The notes: a model not told the origin generated them from the sequence alone. DNA of 64,000 nt from Streptococcus sp. SK643 (GCF_000259505.1 NZ_AJMM01000008.1:124001-188000); one strand, 5' to 3'; positions 1 to 9,127 are shown, counted from the first letter of the stretch. Translations and numbers: made by a program.

Positions 1-141
1 TACCCTGCAGCTAGCCTAGTCAATTATTTTTCAGGGTCAAATCTTGTCGTTATCAACAAGTCCAGCACTCCTCAAGACAGCCAAGCTGATTTAGTTATCG
101 AAGGTAAGATTGGAGAAGTTTTTTCTAAATTGAGACAATAA
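1..141 (+). CDS. Sirtuin-type NAD-dependent protein deacylase, C-terminal fragment
   Basis: Only the last 46 codons are inside the window; the gene begins upstream. The tail contains LVVINKSSTPQD, which resembles the segment near the C-terminus of sirtuins (NLVVINKxxTP...AD) that contacts the NAD adenosine. Sirtuins remove acyl groups from protein lysines using NAD. The stop codon is followed at once by a good terminator, so this is the end of its transcription unit. The zinc site and the catalytic His lie outside the window, so the family call rests on this short tail alone. Confidence 0.6.
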   Translation, partial: YPAASLVNYFSGSNLVVINKSSTPQDSQADLVIEGKIGEVFSKLRQ

Positions 142-182
142 AAAACTGAAAGAAGTAGGACTATACTTCCTTCAGTTTTTTT
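141..182 (+). terminator. Terminator after the sirtuin-like gene
   Basis: An inverted repeat (ACTGAA-A-GAAGTA pairing with TACTTC-C-TTCAGT) ends in a run of seven T, directly after the stop codon at 139-141. Confidence 0.8.
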
Positions 183-289
183 GTATCACGAACTCAGAAA
201 CTATGAACAAGATTCTCTTCATTTTTAGGGGAATTTTATTGTTGATTTATAAATTGCTAGAGTTATTTTTAATTGTTGAATAAAAGGAA

Positions 290-325
290 AAAAGGAAGAC
301 TTTCTGGATGAAAAACTTCCTTTTA
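290..325 (-). terminator. Probable terminator of the minus-strand kinase-like gene
   Basis: AAAAGGAAG and CTTCCTTTT form a nine-base-pair stem about 45 bases beyond the stop of the minus-strand gene at 370. The minus-strand reading ends in a T-run. The rest of 183-369 shows no gene. Confidence 0.55.
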
Positions 326-369
326 GTCAATCAGTGCATGCTGATTTTAATGAAATGCTACTATATTGT

Positions 370-882
370 TTACTTTTTTAAAGATTGCAAAAAACAATCA
401 ATCTCTGCTTGAGAATGGAGAATATGCATCTTTTCTGGGTAAGTATTGTTTAAGTATTGGTATCTATCCTTAGCATTTTTTGTTCGCCCTTCCCAGAGGA
501 TCCATTTGATGAATTCCCAGTTAAATTGTTCTTTACAGCCATCTGCCATGCTTTCTCTAACTTTTCCACGGTATTTGAGATAACGCTTAAAGGCTCGTAA
601 CAGACAATTCCAAGGTGAAAAATTGAGAAAGATAATTTGGTCCGCATCTTTCATTCTTTCCTCGTAATAGCACCAAGAATAATTCCCATCAATGACCCAA
701 GCTTCATGCTTGGTGAGAAAGCTTTTCATCTCGGTCAACATCCATTCGCGGTCGCTGTCTTGCCAACCAGGTTGAAATTGGAGTGTATCCATGTGAAGTT
801 TTGGGATGGAGTAGTAGAGAGATAACTTTTCAGCTAGCGTTGACTTACCAGCACCAGAATATCCGATAATTGCGATTTTCAT
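370..882 (-). CDS. P-loop kinase-like protein (DNA topology modulation / FlaR type)
   Basis: This 170-aa protein opens with a Walker A loop, GYSGAGKST at residues 7-15, followed by LHMDTLQFQPGW and WVIDGNY. These segments are typical of the adenylate-kinase-like family often annotated as topology modulation protein FlaR. The family binds nucleotides; the real substrate is not established, and the FlaR name comes from indirect effects on supercoiling. The start at 882 has an AAGGTAG ribosome site just upstream. The gene lies on the minus strand downstream of coaA and rpsT but has its own spacing, and the terminator of rpsT lies between them. Family confidence is good; function is unknown. Confidence 0.75.
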   Translation of the reverse strand: MKIAIIGYSGAGKSTLAEKLSLYYSIPKLHMDTLQFQPGWQDSDREWMLTEMKSFLTKHEAWVIDGNYSWCYYEERMKDADQIIFLNFSPWNCLLRAFKRYLKYRGKVRESMADGCKEQFNWEFIKWILWEGRTKNAKDRYQYLNNTYPEKMHILHSQAEIDCFLQSLKK

Positions 883-905
883 TTTCTACCTTTTTGTATT
901 TGGAG

Positions 906-932
906 ACAAAAAAACAGCCTCTATGGACTGTT
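906..932 (-). terminator. Terminator of rpsT
   Basis: On the minus strand AACAGTCC pairs with GGCTGTT and is followed by eight T, three bases beyond the rpsT stop codon. Confidence 0.8.
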
Positions 933-934
933 TC

Positions 935-1171
935 TTATTTAGCAAGTTTAGCTGAAAGACGAGCTTTGTCGCGGCTTGCTTTGTTTTTGTGAATCAAACC
1001 TTTAGTTTCTGCTTTATCGATAGCTGAGCTAGCAGCACGGAAAAGTTCTTCAGATGGGTTTGCTTCGAAAGCTTTGATAGCAGTACGCATAGCTGATTTT
1101 TGAGCTGAATTCTTTTCGTTTTGTTTAACGTTCAATTCAGCGCGTTTGATAGCTGATTTAATGTTTGCCAA
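935..1171 (-). CDS. rpsT: 30S ribosomal protein S20
   Basis: The protein is 78 aa and strongly basic, beginning (M)[17 protein letters not shown]20 binds the 5' domain of 16S rRNA early in 30S assembly. I place the start at a TTG codon (1169-1171) because family members begin ANIKSA and a GGAGG site sits eight bases upstream. The ATG five codons earlier (1186) overlaps that ribosome site and would add MEVRT, which the family lacks. A strong promoter (TTGTCA, 17 bases, TATAAT) and a terminator make it a single-gene unit. Confidence 0.95.
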
Positions 1172-1202
1172 TGTTCTTACCTCCATATTTACTAACTATA
1201 CT

Positions 1203-1231
1203 ATTATATCTGAAAACTTACGTTTTGACAA
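1203..1231 (-). promoter_or_regulatory. rpsT promoter
   Basis: Minus-strand TTGTCA (1226-1231) and TATAAT (1203-1208) are separated by exactly 17 bases, giving a 5' leader of about 25 bases before the TTG start. Confidence 0.85.
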
Positions 1232-1238
1232 GGGAAAA

Positions 1239-2159
1239 TTATTTTTTTAAGTAAATTTCATCGATTTCATGATTCTTGGTTTTATGGAGAATGACTTCAG
1301 CCCGATTTCTGGTCGGTTCAATATAATTTTGTAGATTGATAAGATTGATGTCAGACCAGACTTGATGGGCTAAGGATTCCACTTCCCCAATCGGCATTTT
1401 AGTAAAACGATAGTAGTAGCTATCTGGGTCGTTTTGGGCTAGGCTAAGTAATTTTAAGAAGCGGTCAAGATACCAACTCTCGATGTCATCCACTGCAGCA
1501 TCAACATAGATAGAAAAATCAAAGAAGTCCGTGATATAAAGGCGCTCGTTTTGTGGATTTTGAAATACATTAATCCCTTCGACAATCACAAAGTCGGCAG
1601 CTTTAACAACTTGCTTTGCTTCAGGAAGGATATCGTAGACTTCATGAGAATAAACAGGAATATCTACATCTTGGCCATTTTTTATCCGGTCTAAGAAGTT
1701 AAGGAGAGCTTCCATATCATAACTTTCTGGAAATCCCTTGCGATTTAAAATTCCTTGGTCAATCAAGGTTTGGTTAGGATAGAGAAAGCCATCAGTGGTG
1801 ACTAATTCAACTTTTGCATCAGTTAGTGTACGTGATAGCAGTATCTGAAGTAGCCGACTGGTTGTTGATTTCCCAACAGCAACACTGCCTGAAACACCGA
1901 TGATAAAAGGCTGAGGTTTGCTTTCACGTTGGAGGAAAATTCCTTTTGAAAAAGCTAAGTCTTCCTTTGTGCGCTTGTAAATATGAATGAGATGGGCTAG
2001 GGGAAGATAGACATCGGTAACATCCTGTAGACTAATCTGGTCATTAAAACTCTTGATGGACTCTAATTCCTCTTCAGTCAAAGGAGGTGTTGTTTTTCGA
2101 TGCAAAGATTGCCAAGTCTGGCGGCTGATTTTTTCAAAATGTAAAAATTCGTTGGTCAT
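1239..2159 (-). CDS. coaA: Type I pantothenate kinase
   Basis: This 306-aa protein phosphorylates pantothenate with ATP, the first and controlling step of coenzyme A synthesis. The P-loop GSVAVGKS is at residues 91-98. [34 protein letters not shown] and [10 protein letters not shown] match the bacterial CoaA family of the uridine kinase-like fold, and the length is normal. It stands divergently from the nucleoside operon, with about 170 bases between the two starts. A TATACT box preceded by TGC at 2187-2195 (minus) is the likely promoter. Confidence 0.95.
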   Translation of the reverse strand: MTNEFLHFEKISRQTWQSLHRKTTPPLTEEELESIKSFNDQISLQDVTDVYLPLAHLIHIYKRTKEDLAFSKGIFLQRESKPQPFIIGVSGSVAVGKSTTSRLLQILLSRTLTDAKVELVTTDGFLYPNQTLIDQGILNRKGFPESYDMEALLNFLDRIKNGQDVDIPVYSHEVYDILPEAKQVVKAADFVIVEGINVFQNPQNERLYITDFFDFSIYVDAAVDDIESWYLDRFLKLLSLAQNDPDSYYYRFTKMPIGEVESLAHQVWSDINLINLQNYIEPTRNRAEVILHKTKNHEIDEIYLKK

Positions 2160-2186
2160 AGGTTTTTCTTTCGTATTTGATACTTT

Positions 2187-2195
2187 AGTATAGCA
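2187..2195 (-). promoter_or_regulatory. Probable coaA promoter (extended -10)
   Basis: On the minus strand TGC precedes TATACT (2187-2192), 27 bases upstream of the coaA start. No good -35 hexamer is visible. Confidence 0.5.
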
Positions 2196-2234
2196 TATTT
2201 TGGATCTAAAAACATCCTGAATCTATATGAAAAA

Positions 2235-2261
2235 GTCTCATACCCCGAAAGATTTGAGACA
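2235..2261. other. Small inverted repeat in the coaA / pdp divergent region
   Basis: GTCTCA and TGAGAC enclose about 14 bases. The arm is short and no T-run follows, so its role is unclear. The TGAGAC arm also occurs in a hairpin at 6447-6469. Confidence 0.35.
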
Positions 2262-2285
2262 AACCCTCTAGTCCTGTCGAATTAC

Positions 2286-2300
2286 TTGAAAACGATTTAA
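2286..2300 (+). promoter_or_regulatory. cre-like site upstream of the nucleoside operon
   Basis: TTGAAAACGATTTAA matches the CcpA consensus WTGNAANCGNWNNCW except for one base (A instead of C near the end). It lies where the -35 of the promoter at 2316-2324 would be, so bound CcpA would block RNA polymerase. Confidence 0.45.
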
Positions 2301-2315
2301 TTATTCGTAAAATTA

Positions 2316-2324
2316 TGGTAAAAT
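2316..2324 (+). promoter_or_regulatory. Extended -10 promoter giving a leaderless start
   Basis: TGG plus TAAAAT (2319-2324) ends six bases before the ATG at 2331. There is no ribosome site. Transcription would start at or next to the initiation codon. Confidence 0.65.
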
Positions 2325-2330
2325 AGTTTC

Positions 2331-2921
2331 ATGAGTAAAATGTATTATGCAGAAAATCCTGATGCTGCTCACGACATTCATGAGTTGAGAGTGGAATTGT
2401 TGGGAGAAAAAATGACCTTTTTGACGGATGCGGGTGTTTTTAGCAAGAAAATGGTTGACTTCGGAAGTCAACTCTTGCTCAAGTATCTAGAGGTCAACCA
2501 AGGAGAAACTGTCCTTGATGTAGGTTGTGGGTACGGACCTTTGGGTTTGTCCTTAGCTAAGGCTTTTGGAGCTCAGGCGACCATGGTCGATATTAATAAT
2601 CGTGCCTTGGATTTAGCGCGACAAAATGCTGAACGAAATAAAGTAGAAGCGATGATTTTCCAGTCCAACATCTATGAGCAAGTCGAGGGAAAATTTAACC
2701 ATGTTATTTCCAATCCCCCGATCCGTGCAGGCAAGCAAGTGGTTCATGAAATCATTGAGAAAAGCAAAGATTTCTTGGAAACTGGTGGGGATTTGACTAT
2801 CGTTATCCAGAAAAAACAAGGGGCTCCAAGTGCCAAGTCCAAGATGGAAGATGTGTTTGGCAATTGTGAAATCGTCAAAAAAGATAAGGGATACTATATC
2901 CTTAGAAGTGTGAACGAATGA
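2331..2921 (+). CDS. Class I SAM-dependent methyltransferase (RsmC / YbxB type)
   Basis: The 196-aa protein has the SAM-binding motif LDVGCGYGPLGL at about residues 64-75, the acidic end of the second strand (MVDINNRAL) and the catalytic NPPI motif typical of base N-methyltransferases of the RsmC family. A role in guanine methylation of 16S rRNA is inferred from the family. It lacks the N-terminal pseudo-methyltransferase half of enterobacterial RsmC, as is usual in Firmicutes. Its last codons overlap pdp (ATGA at 2918-2921), so it is the first gene of the nucleoside operon. Its start lies six bases after a -10 box, with no ribosome site. Confidence 0.85.
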   Translation: MSKMYYAENPDAAHDIHELRVELLGEKMTFLTDAGVFSKKMVDFGSQLLLKYLEVNQGETVLDVGCGYGPLGLSLAKAFGAQATMVDINNRALDLARQNAERNKVEAMIFQSNIYEQVEGKFNHVISNPPIRAGKQVVHEIIEKSKDFLETGGDLTIVIQKKQGAPSAKSKMEDVFGNCEIVKKDKGYYILRSVNE

Positions 2922-4195
2922 GAGCAGTTGATTTAATCCAAAAGAAACGAGACGGTCAAGAACTGACTTCAAGTGAAATCGAATGGCTAGTCAAGGGCTA
3001 CGTGGATGGAACGGTTCCAGATTACCAAATGTCAGCCCTTGCTATGGCTATTTATTTCAAGGGAATGACGACTCGAGAAATCTCTGACCTAACTATGAAA
3101 ATGGTTCAGACGGGCCAAGAGTTTGATTTATCGGCTATTGATGGGGTTAAGGTTGACAAGCATTCTACGGGTGGTGTTGGTGATAAGGTGACCTTGATTT
3201 TGGCTCCCCTAGTGGCCAGCTTTGGTGTTCCTGTAGCTAAGATGAGTGGACGTGGTCTTGGACATACTGGTGGAACGATTGATAAATTGGAGTCTATCAA
3301 GGGCTACCAAGTCGAGCGTAGTCAGGAAGATTTCATTCGCCAAGTGCAGGATATTGGTGTATCCGTTATTGGGCAATCAGATCAGCTGGTAAAAGCCGAC
3401 AAGCTTTTATATGCCCTACGTGATGTGACAGCAACCGTTGATACTATTCCTTTGATTGCTAGTTCAGTTATGAGTAAGAAAATTGCTGCTGGAGCAGATG
3501 CTATCTTGCTAGATGTGACAGTTGGCGAAGGTGCCTTTATGAAGACTGTCGATGAGGCACGTGAACTGGCTCAAACCATGGTGGATTTAGGAAAAGCAGT
3601 AGGTCGTAAGACAGTTGCTGTTATCACTGATATGAGCCAACCTTTGGGCCGTGCGATTGGCAATCGACTTGAAATTCTTGAAGCGCTCGAGATTTTAAAA
3701 GGTCAAGGCCGTCAGGATATTACCCACTTTATCTGTGAATTGGCTCAGACTATGCTTGGTTTGGCAAATGTAGAGAAGACAGTGGAGGAAGTTCGCAAAC
3801 ATCTTGAAAGCGGACAGGCACTGGCTAAGTTTGAGGAAATGGTCCGAGCCCAAGGTGGAAACTTGGAAGACATCTATCGTCCTGTAAATGTAGCCCATGT
3901 GGTGGAAATCCCTGCTCAGGAAACGGGGGTCATTTCAGCTCTTCCAGCTATGGAATTTGGGCTTTATGCTATGAGACTAGGAGCAGGCCGTGCAGTCAAG
4001 TCTGATGCCTTGGACTATGAAACAGGAATTGTTTTTGAAAAGAAAGTTGGAGATTCCGTTCAAAAGGGAGAAATTGTTGCAAAAGTATACACAAATGGAA
4101 AAATTTCTCCTCAGCTAGTTACAGATTTTCAAAAATATGTTAAAATAAATGATAGCGTGCAAAGTTTAAGAGAAATTATCGAAATTATCTCATAA
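2918..4195 (+). CDS. pdp: Pyrimidine-nucleoside phosphorylase
   Basis: The 425-aa enzyme splits uridine, thymidine and deoxyuridine with phosphate to free base and (deoxy)ribose-1-phosphate. The family signature is clear: [16 protein letters not shown] binds phosphate, and [17 protein letters not shown] is the classic phosphorylase pattern. The length matches the Firmicute Pdp type. It starts with an ATGA overlap on the methyltransferase gene and runs straight into deoC after 19 bases, so translation and transcription are coupled. Products feed DeoC downstream. Confidence 0.95.
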   Translation: MRAVDLIQKKRDGQELTSSEIEWLVKGYVDGTVPDYQMSALAMAIYFKGMTTREISDLTMKMVQTGQEFDLSAIDGVKVDKHSTGGVGDKVTLILAPLVASFGVPVAKMSGRGLGHTGGTIDKLESIKGYQVERSQEDFIRQVQDIGVSVIGQSDQLVKADKLLYALRDVTATVDTIPLIASSVMSKKIAAGADAILLDVTVGEGAFMKTVDEARELAQTMVDLGKAVGRKTVAVITDMSQPLGRAIGNRLEILEALEILKGQGRQDITHFICELAQTMLGLANVEKTVEEVRKHLESGQALAKFEEMVRAQGGNLEDIYRPVNVAHVVEIPAQETGVISALPAMEFGLYAMRLGAGRAVKSDALDYETGIVFEKKVGDSVQKGEIVAKVYTNGKISPQLVTDFQKYVKINDSVQSLREIIEIIS

Positions 4196-4214
4196 ACTGC
4201 AGGAGAATCCGAAT

Positions 4215-4877
4215 ATGAAATTAAATAAATATATTGATCATACGCTTTTAAAACAAGATGCAACAGAAGAACAAATTGATTGTTTGTTGTCTGAGGCTAA
4301 AGCTTATGATTTTGCCAGTGTTTGCGTCAATCCGACCTGGGTTGAACATGCTAAAAAAGGTCTTGAAGGCACTGATGTTAAGGTCTGCACTGTGGTAGGT
4401 TTCCCTTTGGGAGCAACAACTTCAGCTGTGAAAGCTTTTGAAACCAAGGAAGCTATCCAAAATGGTGCAGATGAGATTGACATGGTCATTAATGTCGGTG
4501 CTCTCAAATCAGGTAATTTAACCTTGGTTGAGTCGGATATTCGTGCGGTAGTAGAAGCAAGTTGTGACAAGTTAGTGAAAGTCATTATTGAAGCTTGCCT
4601 TCTGACAGACCAAGAAAAAGTAGTGGCTTGCCAATTGTCCCAAAAAGCTGGAGCTGACTTCGTCAAAACATCTACTGGTTTTTCAACTGGTGGAGCAACT
4701 ATAGCAGATGTTACATTAATGCGTGAAACAGTTGGAACTGAAATGGGTGTCAAGGCTGCAGGTGGAGCTCGTTCTTATGCAGATGCTCTTGCCTTTGTGG
4801 AAGCGGGTGCTACTCGTATCGGAACGTCAGCTGGAGTAACCATTTTAAAAGGAGAATTGGCAGATGGCGACTACTGA
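4215..4877 (+). CDS. deoC: Deoxyribose-phosphate aldolase
   Basis: The 220-aa class I aldolase cleaves 2-deoxyribose-5-phosphate to glyceraldehyde-3-phosphate and acetaldehyde. It begins [13 protein letters not shown] and carries [20 protein letters not shown] and [15 protein letters not shown]; the lysine of VKTSTGF forms the Schiff base. It shares 14 bases with cdd. In the operon it turns the sugar released by Pdp into central carbon intermediates. Confidence 0.96.
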   Translation: MKLNKYIDHTLLKQDATEEQIDCLLSEAKAYDFASVCVNPTWVEHAKKGLEGTDVKVCTVVGFPLGATTSAVKAFETKEAIQNGADEIDMVINVGALKSGNLTLVESDIRAVVEASCDKLVKVIIEACLLTDQEKVVACQLSQKAGADFVKTSTGFSTGGATIADVTLMRETVGTEMGVKAAGGARSYADALAFVEAGATRIGTSAGVTILKGELADGDY

Positions 4878-5253
4878 GTTGATTGACCTAGCAATTGAAA
4901 CCAGCAAGAAAGCTTATGTGCCCTATTCTCACTTTCCTGTCGGAGCTGTTCTTGTGGCAAAAGATGCTAGTATTTATACCGGTGTCAATATCGAGAATGC
5001 TAGCTATTCTTTGACCAACTGTGGAGAGCGTACAGCGATTTTTAAAGCAGTTTCCGAAGGCCAAAGAGAGTTTTCAGAATTGATTGTCTATGGACAGACT
5101 GAAAAACCAATCTCGCCATGTGGTGCTTGTCGCCAAGTGATGGCTGAATTTTTTGAAAAAGATCTAAAAGTGACTCTAGTTGCCAAAGATAAATCGACGG
5201 TCGAGATGACGGTCGGGGAATTACTTCCATACTCTTTTACAGACTTAAACTAG
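4864..5253 (+). CDS. cdd: Cytidine deaminase
   Basis: The 129-aa enzyme hydrolyses cytidine and deoxycytidine to the uridine forms, which Pdp then uses. The zinc-site motifs are present: CGERTA (Cys and catalytic Glu) and SPCGACRQV (two Cys). This is the short homotetrameric type with three cysteine ligands. The start overlaps deoC by 14 bases. Ribosome loading is probably by coupling; GGAGAATTGGCAG in the deoC end may serve as ribosome site. Confidence 0.96.
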   Translation: MATTELIDLAIETSKKAYVPYSHFPVGAVLVAKDASIYTGVNIENASYSLTNCGERTAIFKAVSEGQREFSELIVYGQTEKPISPCGACRQVMAEFFEKDLKVTLVAKDKSTVEMTVGELLPYSFTDLN

Positions 5254-5342
5254 TCTGAGTCGCTCTCTGAGTGACACGGTCCTTGTGGCCAACCAATCCA
5301 TACTTGCAACATCGTTGCACATCTTATTTAGGAGGTTCAGTA

Positions 5343-6395
5343 ATGAACAAGAAACAATGGCTAGGCCTTGGTCTAGTTGCAGTGGCAGCAGTTGGACTTG
5401 CTGCATGTGGTAACCGCTCTTCTCGTAATGCAGCTTCATCTTCTGATGTGAAGACAAAAGCAGCAATCGTCACTGATACTGGTGGTGTTGATGACAAATC
5501 ATTCAACCAATCAGCTTGGGAAGGTTTGCAAGACTGGGGTAAAGAACATAATCTTGCAAAAGATAAAGGCTACACTTACTTCCAATCAACAAGTGAAGCA
5601 GACTATGCTAACAACTTGCAACAAGCGGCTGGAGGTTACAACCTAATCTTTGGCGTTGGTTTTGCCCTTCATAATGCAGTTGAAGAAGCAGCTAAAGAAC
5701 ACTCAGATATCAACTATGTCTTGATTGATGATGTGATTAAAGATAAAAAGAATGTTGCTAGCGTAACTTTCGCTGACAATGAATCTGCTTATCTCGCAGG
5801 TGTTGCAGCAGCTAAAACAACTAAGACAAAACAAGTTGGTTTTGTAGGTGGTATGGAGTCTGAAGTTATCTCTCGTTTTGAAGCTGGTTTCAAGGCAGGT
5901 GTTGCCTCGGTAGATTCATCTATAAAAGTACAAGTTGACTATGCTGGTTCATTTAATGATAATGCCAAAGGTAAAACAATTGCAGCGGCACAATACGCAG
6001 CTGGTGCAGACGTTGTTTACCAAGTAGCTGGTGGTACAGGTGCAGGTGTCTTTGCAGAAGCAAAATCACTCAATGAAAGCCGTCCTGAAAATGAAAAAGT
6101 TTGGGTTATCGGTGTTGACCGTGATCAAGAAGTAGAAGGTAAATACACTTCTAAAGATGGTAAAGAATCAAACTTTGTTCTTGTATCTACTTTGAAACAA
6201 GTTGGCACAACTGTAAAAGATATTTCTAACAAAGCAGAAAAAGGTGAGTTCCCTGGCGGTCAAGTAATCGTTTACTCATTGAAAGATAAAGGGGTTGACT
6301 TGGCAGTGACAAACCTTTCAGAAGAAGGTAAAAAAGCTGTTGAAGATGCAAAAGCTAAAATCCTTGATGGAAGCGTAAAAGTTCCTGCAAAATAA
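5343..6395 (+). CDS. bmpA: Nucleoside-binding lipoprotein (BMP / PnrA family)
   Basis: This 350-aa protein is the substrate-binding part of a nucleoside ABC importer. The signal peptide ends in a lipobox, GLAAC, with the lipidated Cys at residue 22. The body shows BMP-family features: VDDKSFNQSAWEGL, GVGFALHNAVEEAA and VIGVDRDQ. The start at 5343 follows a strong AGGAGG; an open frame extends upstream to 5271 without support. Pneumococcal PnrA and lactococcal BmpA are the nearest relatives I recall. A terminator hairpin follows, then the ATPase and permease genes, which suggests this gene is expressed above the rest. Confidence 0.92.
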   Translation: MNKKQWLGLGLVAVAAVGLAACGNRSSRNAASSSDVKTKAAIVTDTGGVDDKSFNQSAWEGLQDWGKEHNLAKDKGYTYFQSTSEADYANNLQQAAGGYNLIFGVGFALHNAVEEAAKEHSDINYVLIDDVIKDKKNVASVTFADNESAYLAGVAAAKTTKTKQVGFVGGMESEVISRFEAGFKAGVASVDSSIKVQVDYAGSFNDNAKGKTIAAAQYAAGADVVYQVAGGTGAGVFAEAKSLNESRPENEKVWVIGVDRDQEVEGKYTSKDGKESNFVLVSTLKQVGTTVKDISNKAEKGEFPGGQVIVYSLKDKGVDLAVTNLSEEGKKAVEDAKAKILDGSVKVPAK

Positions 6396-6418
6396 TGGAT
6401 GGAAGTCATTTCTTAGGA

Positions 6419-6440
6419 AGCGGCCCTCGGCCGCTTTTTT
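6419..6440 (+). terminator. Intra-operon terminator after bmpA
   Basis: AGCGGCC and GGCCGCT form a perfect seven-base-pair GC-rich stem with a three-base loop and six T. It lies between the binding protein and its transporter genes and would lower the downstream message relative to bmpA. Confidence 0.85.
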
Positions 6441-6446
6441 AAGAGT

Positions 6447-6499
6447 TGAGACAAAGTCATTTTGTCTCAGTAAAGCTTGCTACTAGACAAACTAGCAAG
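6447..6499 (+). other. Two further hairpins between bmpA and the ATPase gene
   Basis: A nine-base-pair perfect stem (TGAGACAAA / TTTGTCTCA, 6447-6469) is followed by a seven-base-pair stem (CTTGCTA / TAGCAAG, 6476-6499) with a short T-rich tail. They may protect message ends or add attenuation. Confidence 0.6.
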
Positions 6500-6538
6500 T
6501 TTTATTGAAATAAAATAAGACTCTGAAAGGAAGAGCAC

Positions 6539-8074
6539 ATGGCACACGAAAATGTCATTGAGATGCGTGATATTACCAAGGTGTTTGGTGAATTTGTTGC
6601 CAACGACAAAATCAATCTGCACCTACGAAAAGGTGAAATTCATGCACTTTTAGGAGAAAATGGAGCTGGAAAGTCCACGCTAATGAACATGTTAGCAGGG
6701 CTTCTTGAACCAACCAGTGGTGAAATTGCGGTCAATGGTCAAGTTGTCAACCTCGACTCACCATCTAAAGCGGCTAACTTGGGAATTGGAATGGTTCACC
6801 AGCACTTTATGTTGGTAGAAGCCTTCACAGTGGCTGAAAATATCATTTTAGGAAGTGAATTAACTAAAAATGGTGTGCTAGATATCGCTGGAGCTAGCAA
6901 AGAAATCAAGGCTCTTTCTGAACGTTATGGCTTAGCTGTTGACCCTTCTGCCAAGGTGGCAGATATCTCAGTTGGAGCCCAACAACGTGTAGAAATTTTA
7001 AAAACCCTTTATCGGGGGGCTGATATCCTTATCTTTGACGAACCAACGGCTGTCTTGACTCCATCAGAAATTGATGAGTTGATGGCTATTATGAAAAATC
7101 TTGTCAAAGAAGGAAAATCAATTATTTTGATCACCCACAAGTTGGATGAAATTCGGGCAGTTTCTGACCGCGTTACAGTTATCCGTCGTGGGAAATCAAT
7201 TGAAACCGTCGAAATTGCAGGAGCTACCAATGCTGATTTAGCAGAAATGATGGTGGGACGTTCTGTTTCCTTTAAAACAGAGAAACAAGATGCTCAACCA
7301 AAAGAAGTGGTCTTGTCTGTTAAAGACTTGGTGGTTAATGAAAACCGCGGTGTCCCAGCTGTTAAAAATCTGTCCTTGGATGTTCGTGCTGGAGAGATTG
7401 TTGGTATTGCAGGGATTGATGGGAATGGTCAGTCTGAACTGATTCAAGCTATCACAGGTCTTCGCAAGGTTGAATCTGGAAGTATCGATCTAAAAGGAAA
7501 TTCAATTGTTGGCCTACATCCACGACAAATTACAGAACTAAGCGTGGGGCACGTTCCAGAAGACCGTCATCGTGATGGTTTGATTTTAGAAATGATGATT
7601 TCTGAAAATATTGCCCTTCAAACCTACTACAAAGAACCGCATAGTAAAAATGGAATTTTGAACTATTCAAATATTACTTCGTATGCTAAAAAGCTAATGG
7701 AAGAGTTTGATGTTCGTGCTGCCAGTGAATTTGTTCCAGCAGCTGCACTCTCAGGAGGAAATCAACAAAAAGCAATTATTGCTCGTGAAATTGATCGTGA
7801 TCCTGATCTCCTTATCGTCAGCCAGCCAACTCGTGGGTTGGATGTCGGTGCTATTGAATATATCCACAAACGCTTGATTGAAGAGCGTGATAATGGTAAG
7901 GCTGTCCTTGTTGTCAGCTTTGAATTGGATGAGATTTTAAACGTCTCAGACCGTATTGCTGTTATCCATGATGGTAAGATTCAAGGTATTGTATCACCAG
8001 AAACAACCAATAAACAAGAACTAGGTGTCTTGATGGCTGGTGGAAACTTGGGAAAGGAGAAGAGTGATGTCTAA
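6539..8074 (+). CDS. nupA: Nucleoside ABC transporter ATPase, duplicated domains
   Basis: This 511-aa protein contains two ABC domains in one chain, as in sugar and nucleoside importers of the RbsA type. The first has Walker A GENGAGKST and Walker B ILIFDEPTAVL. The second has the degenerate P-loop GIDGNGQSEL, the signature LSGGNQQK and LIVSQPTRGLD in the Walker B region, where the usual acidic residue is replaced. That asymmetry is normal in the family. It powers import of nucleosides delivered by the lipoprotein upstream. The start has GGAAGAG just ahead. The gene overlaps the first permease by eight bases. Confidence 0.93.
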   Translation: MAHENVIEMRDITKVFGEFVANDKINLHLRKGEIHALLGENGAGKSTLMNMLAGLLEPTSGEIAVNGQVVNLDSPSKAANLGIGMVHQHFMLVEAFTVAENIILGSELTKNGVLDIAGASKEIKALSERYGLAVDPSAKVADISVGAQQRVEILKTLYRGADILIFDEPTAVLTPSEIDELMAIMKNLVKEGKSIILITHKLDEIRAVSDRVTVIRRGKSIETVEIAGATNADLAEMMVGRSVSFKTEKQDAQPKEVVLSVKDLVVNENRGVPAVKNLSLDVRAGEIVGIAGIDGNGQSELIQAITGLRKVESGSIDLKGNSIVGLHPRQITELSVGHVPEDRHRDGLILEMMISENIALQTYYKEPHSKNGILNYSNITSYAKKLMEEFDVRAASEFVPAAALSGGNQQKAIIAREIDRDPDLLIVSQPTRGLDVGAIEYIHKRLIEERDNGKAVLVVSFELDEILNVSDRIAVIHDGKIQGIVSPETTNKQELGVLMAGGNLGKEKSDV

Positions 8075-9125
8075 AAAATTACAACAAATTTCGGTTCCCT
8101 TGATTTCTGTATTCCTAGGAATTTTACTCGGAGCCATTGTCATGTGGATCTTCGGTTATGATGCCATCTGGGGCTACGAAGAATTGTTCTATACAGCTTT
8201 TGGTAGTCTACGTGGGATTGGAGAAATCTTCCGTGCAATGGGACCTTTGGTCTTGATTGGTCTTGGATTTGCTGTTGCCAGTCGTGCAGGTTTCTTTAAC
8301 GTCGGGCTTCCTGGTCAGGCCTTGGCTGGTTGGATTTTAAGTGGTTGGTTTGCCTTGTCGCATCCAGATATGCCACGTCCCTTGATGATTCTAGCAACTA
8401 TTGTGATTGCCTTGATTGCAGGAGGGATTGTCGGAGCGATTCCGGGTATTCTTAGAGCCTATCTAGGGACGTCAGAGGTTATTGTAACCATCATGATGAA
8501 CTACATTGTCTTGTATGTAGGAAATGCTTTTATCCATGCCTTCCCTAAAGATTTCATGCAAAGTACAGATTCGACCATTCGTGTCGGGGCTAATGCAACC
8601 TACCAGACCCCTTGGTTGGCTGAGTTGACTGGGAATTCGCGGATGAATATTGGTATTTTCTTTGCCATCATTGCGGTTGCAGTTATTTGGTTCATGCTCA
8701 AGAAAACAACTCTTGGTTTTGAAATCCGTGCGGTTGGTCTCAATCCACATGCTTCAGAATACGCTGGTATTTCTGCAAAGCGAACGATTATCCTCTCAAT
8801 GATTATTTCAGGTGCTTTGGCAGGTCTTGGTGGAGCTGTTGAAGGACTTGGAACCTTCCAGAACGTCTACGTTCAAGGGGCATCATTAGCTATCGGATTT
8901 AACGGGATGGCGGTTAGTCTGCTTGCGGCCAACTCACCAATTGGTATTCTCTTTGCAGCCTTCCTATTTGGTGTTCTCCAAGTTGGAGCCCCAGGTATGA
9001 ATGCGGCGCAGGTACCGTCTGAGCTTGTCAGCATTGTAACAGCGTCTATTATCTTCTTTGTCAGTGTTCATTACCTTATCGAACGCTTTGTCAAACCGAA
9101 AAAACAAGTTAAAGGAGGTAAGTAA
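8067..9125 (+). CDS. nupB: Nucleoside ABC transporter permease 1
   Basis: The 352-aa integral membrane protein belongs to the branched-chain / ribose-type permease family (BPD_transp_2). Hydrophobic helices run the whole length, with the loop GFEIRAVGLNPHASEYAGI that docks on the ATPase. The start at 8067 (MSKKLQQIS) follows GGAAAGGAG inside the end of the ATPase gene; a longer open frame from 8040 lacks support. It pairs with the next gene to form the channel. Confidence 0.92.
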   Translation: MSKKLQQISVPLISVFLGILLGAIVMWIFGYDAIWGYEELFYTAFGSLRGIGEIFRAMGPLVLIGLGFAVASRAGFFNVGLPGQALAGWILSGWFALSHPDMPRPLMILATIVIALIAGGIVGAIPGILRAYLGTSEVIVTIMMNYIVLYVGNAFIHAFPKDFMQSTDSTIRVGANATYQTPWLAELTGNSRMNIGIFFAIIAVAVIWFMLKKTTLGFEIRAVGLNPHASEYAGISAKRTIILSMIISGALAGLGGAVEGLGTFQNVYVQGASLAIGFNGMAVSLLAANSPIGILFAAFLFGVLQVGAPGMNAAQVPSELVSIVTASIIFFVSVHYLIERFVKPKKQVKGGK

Positions 9126-9127
9126 AG

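Noticed and set aside
2235..6469. TGAGAC arms at 2235-2261 and 6447-6469 as copies of a mobile repeat
   Set aside because: Only about six bases are shared and the flanks differ; no BOX or RUP core is present.
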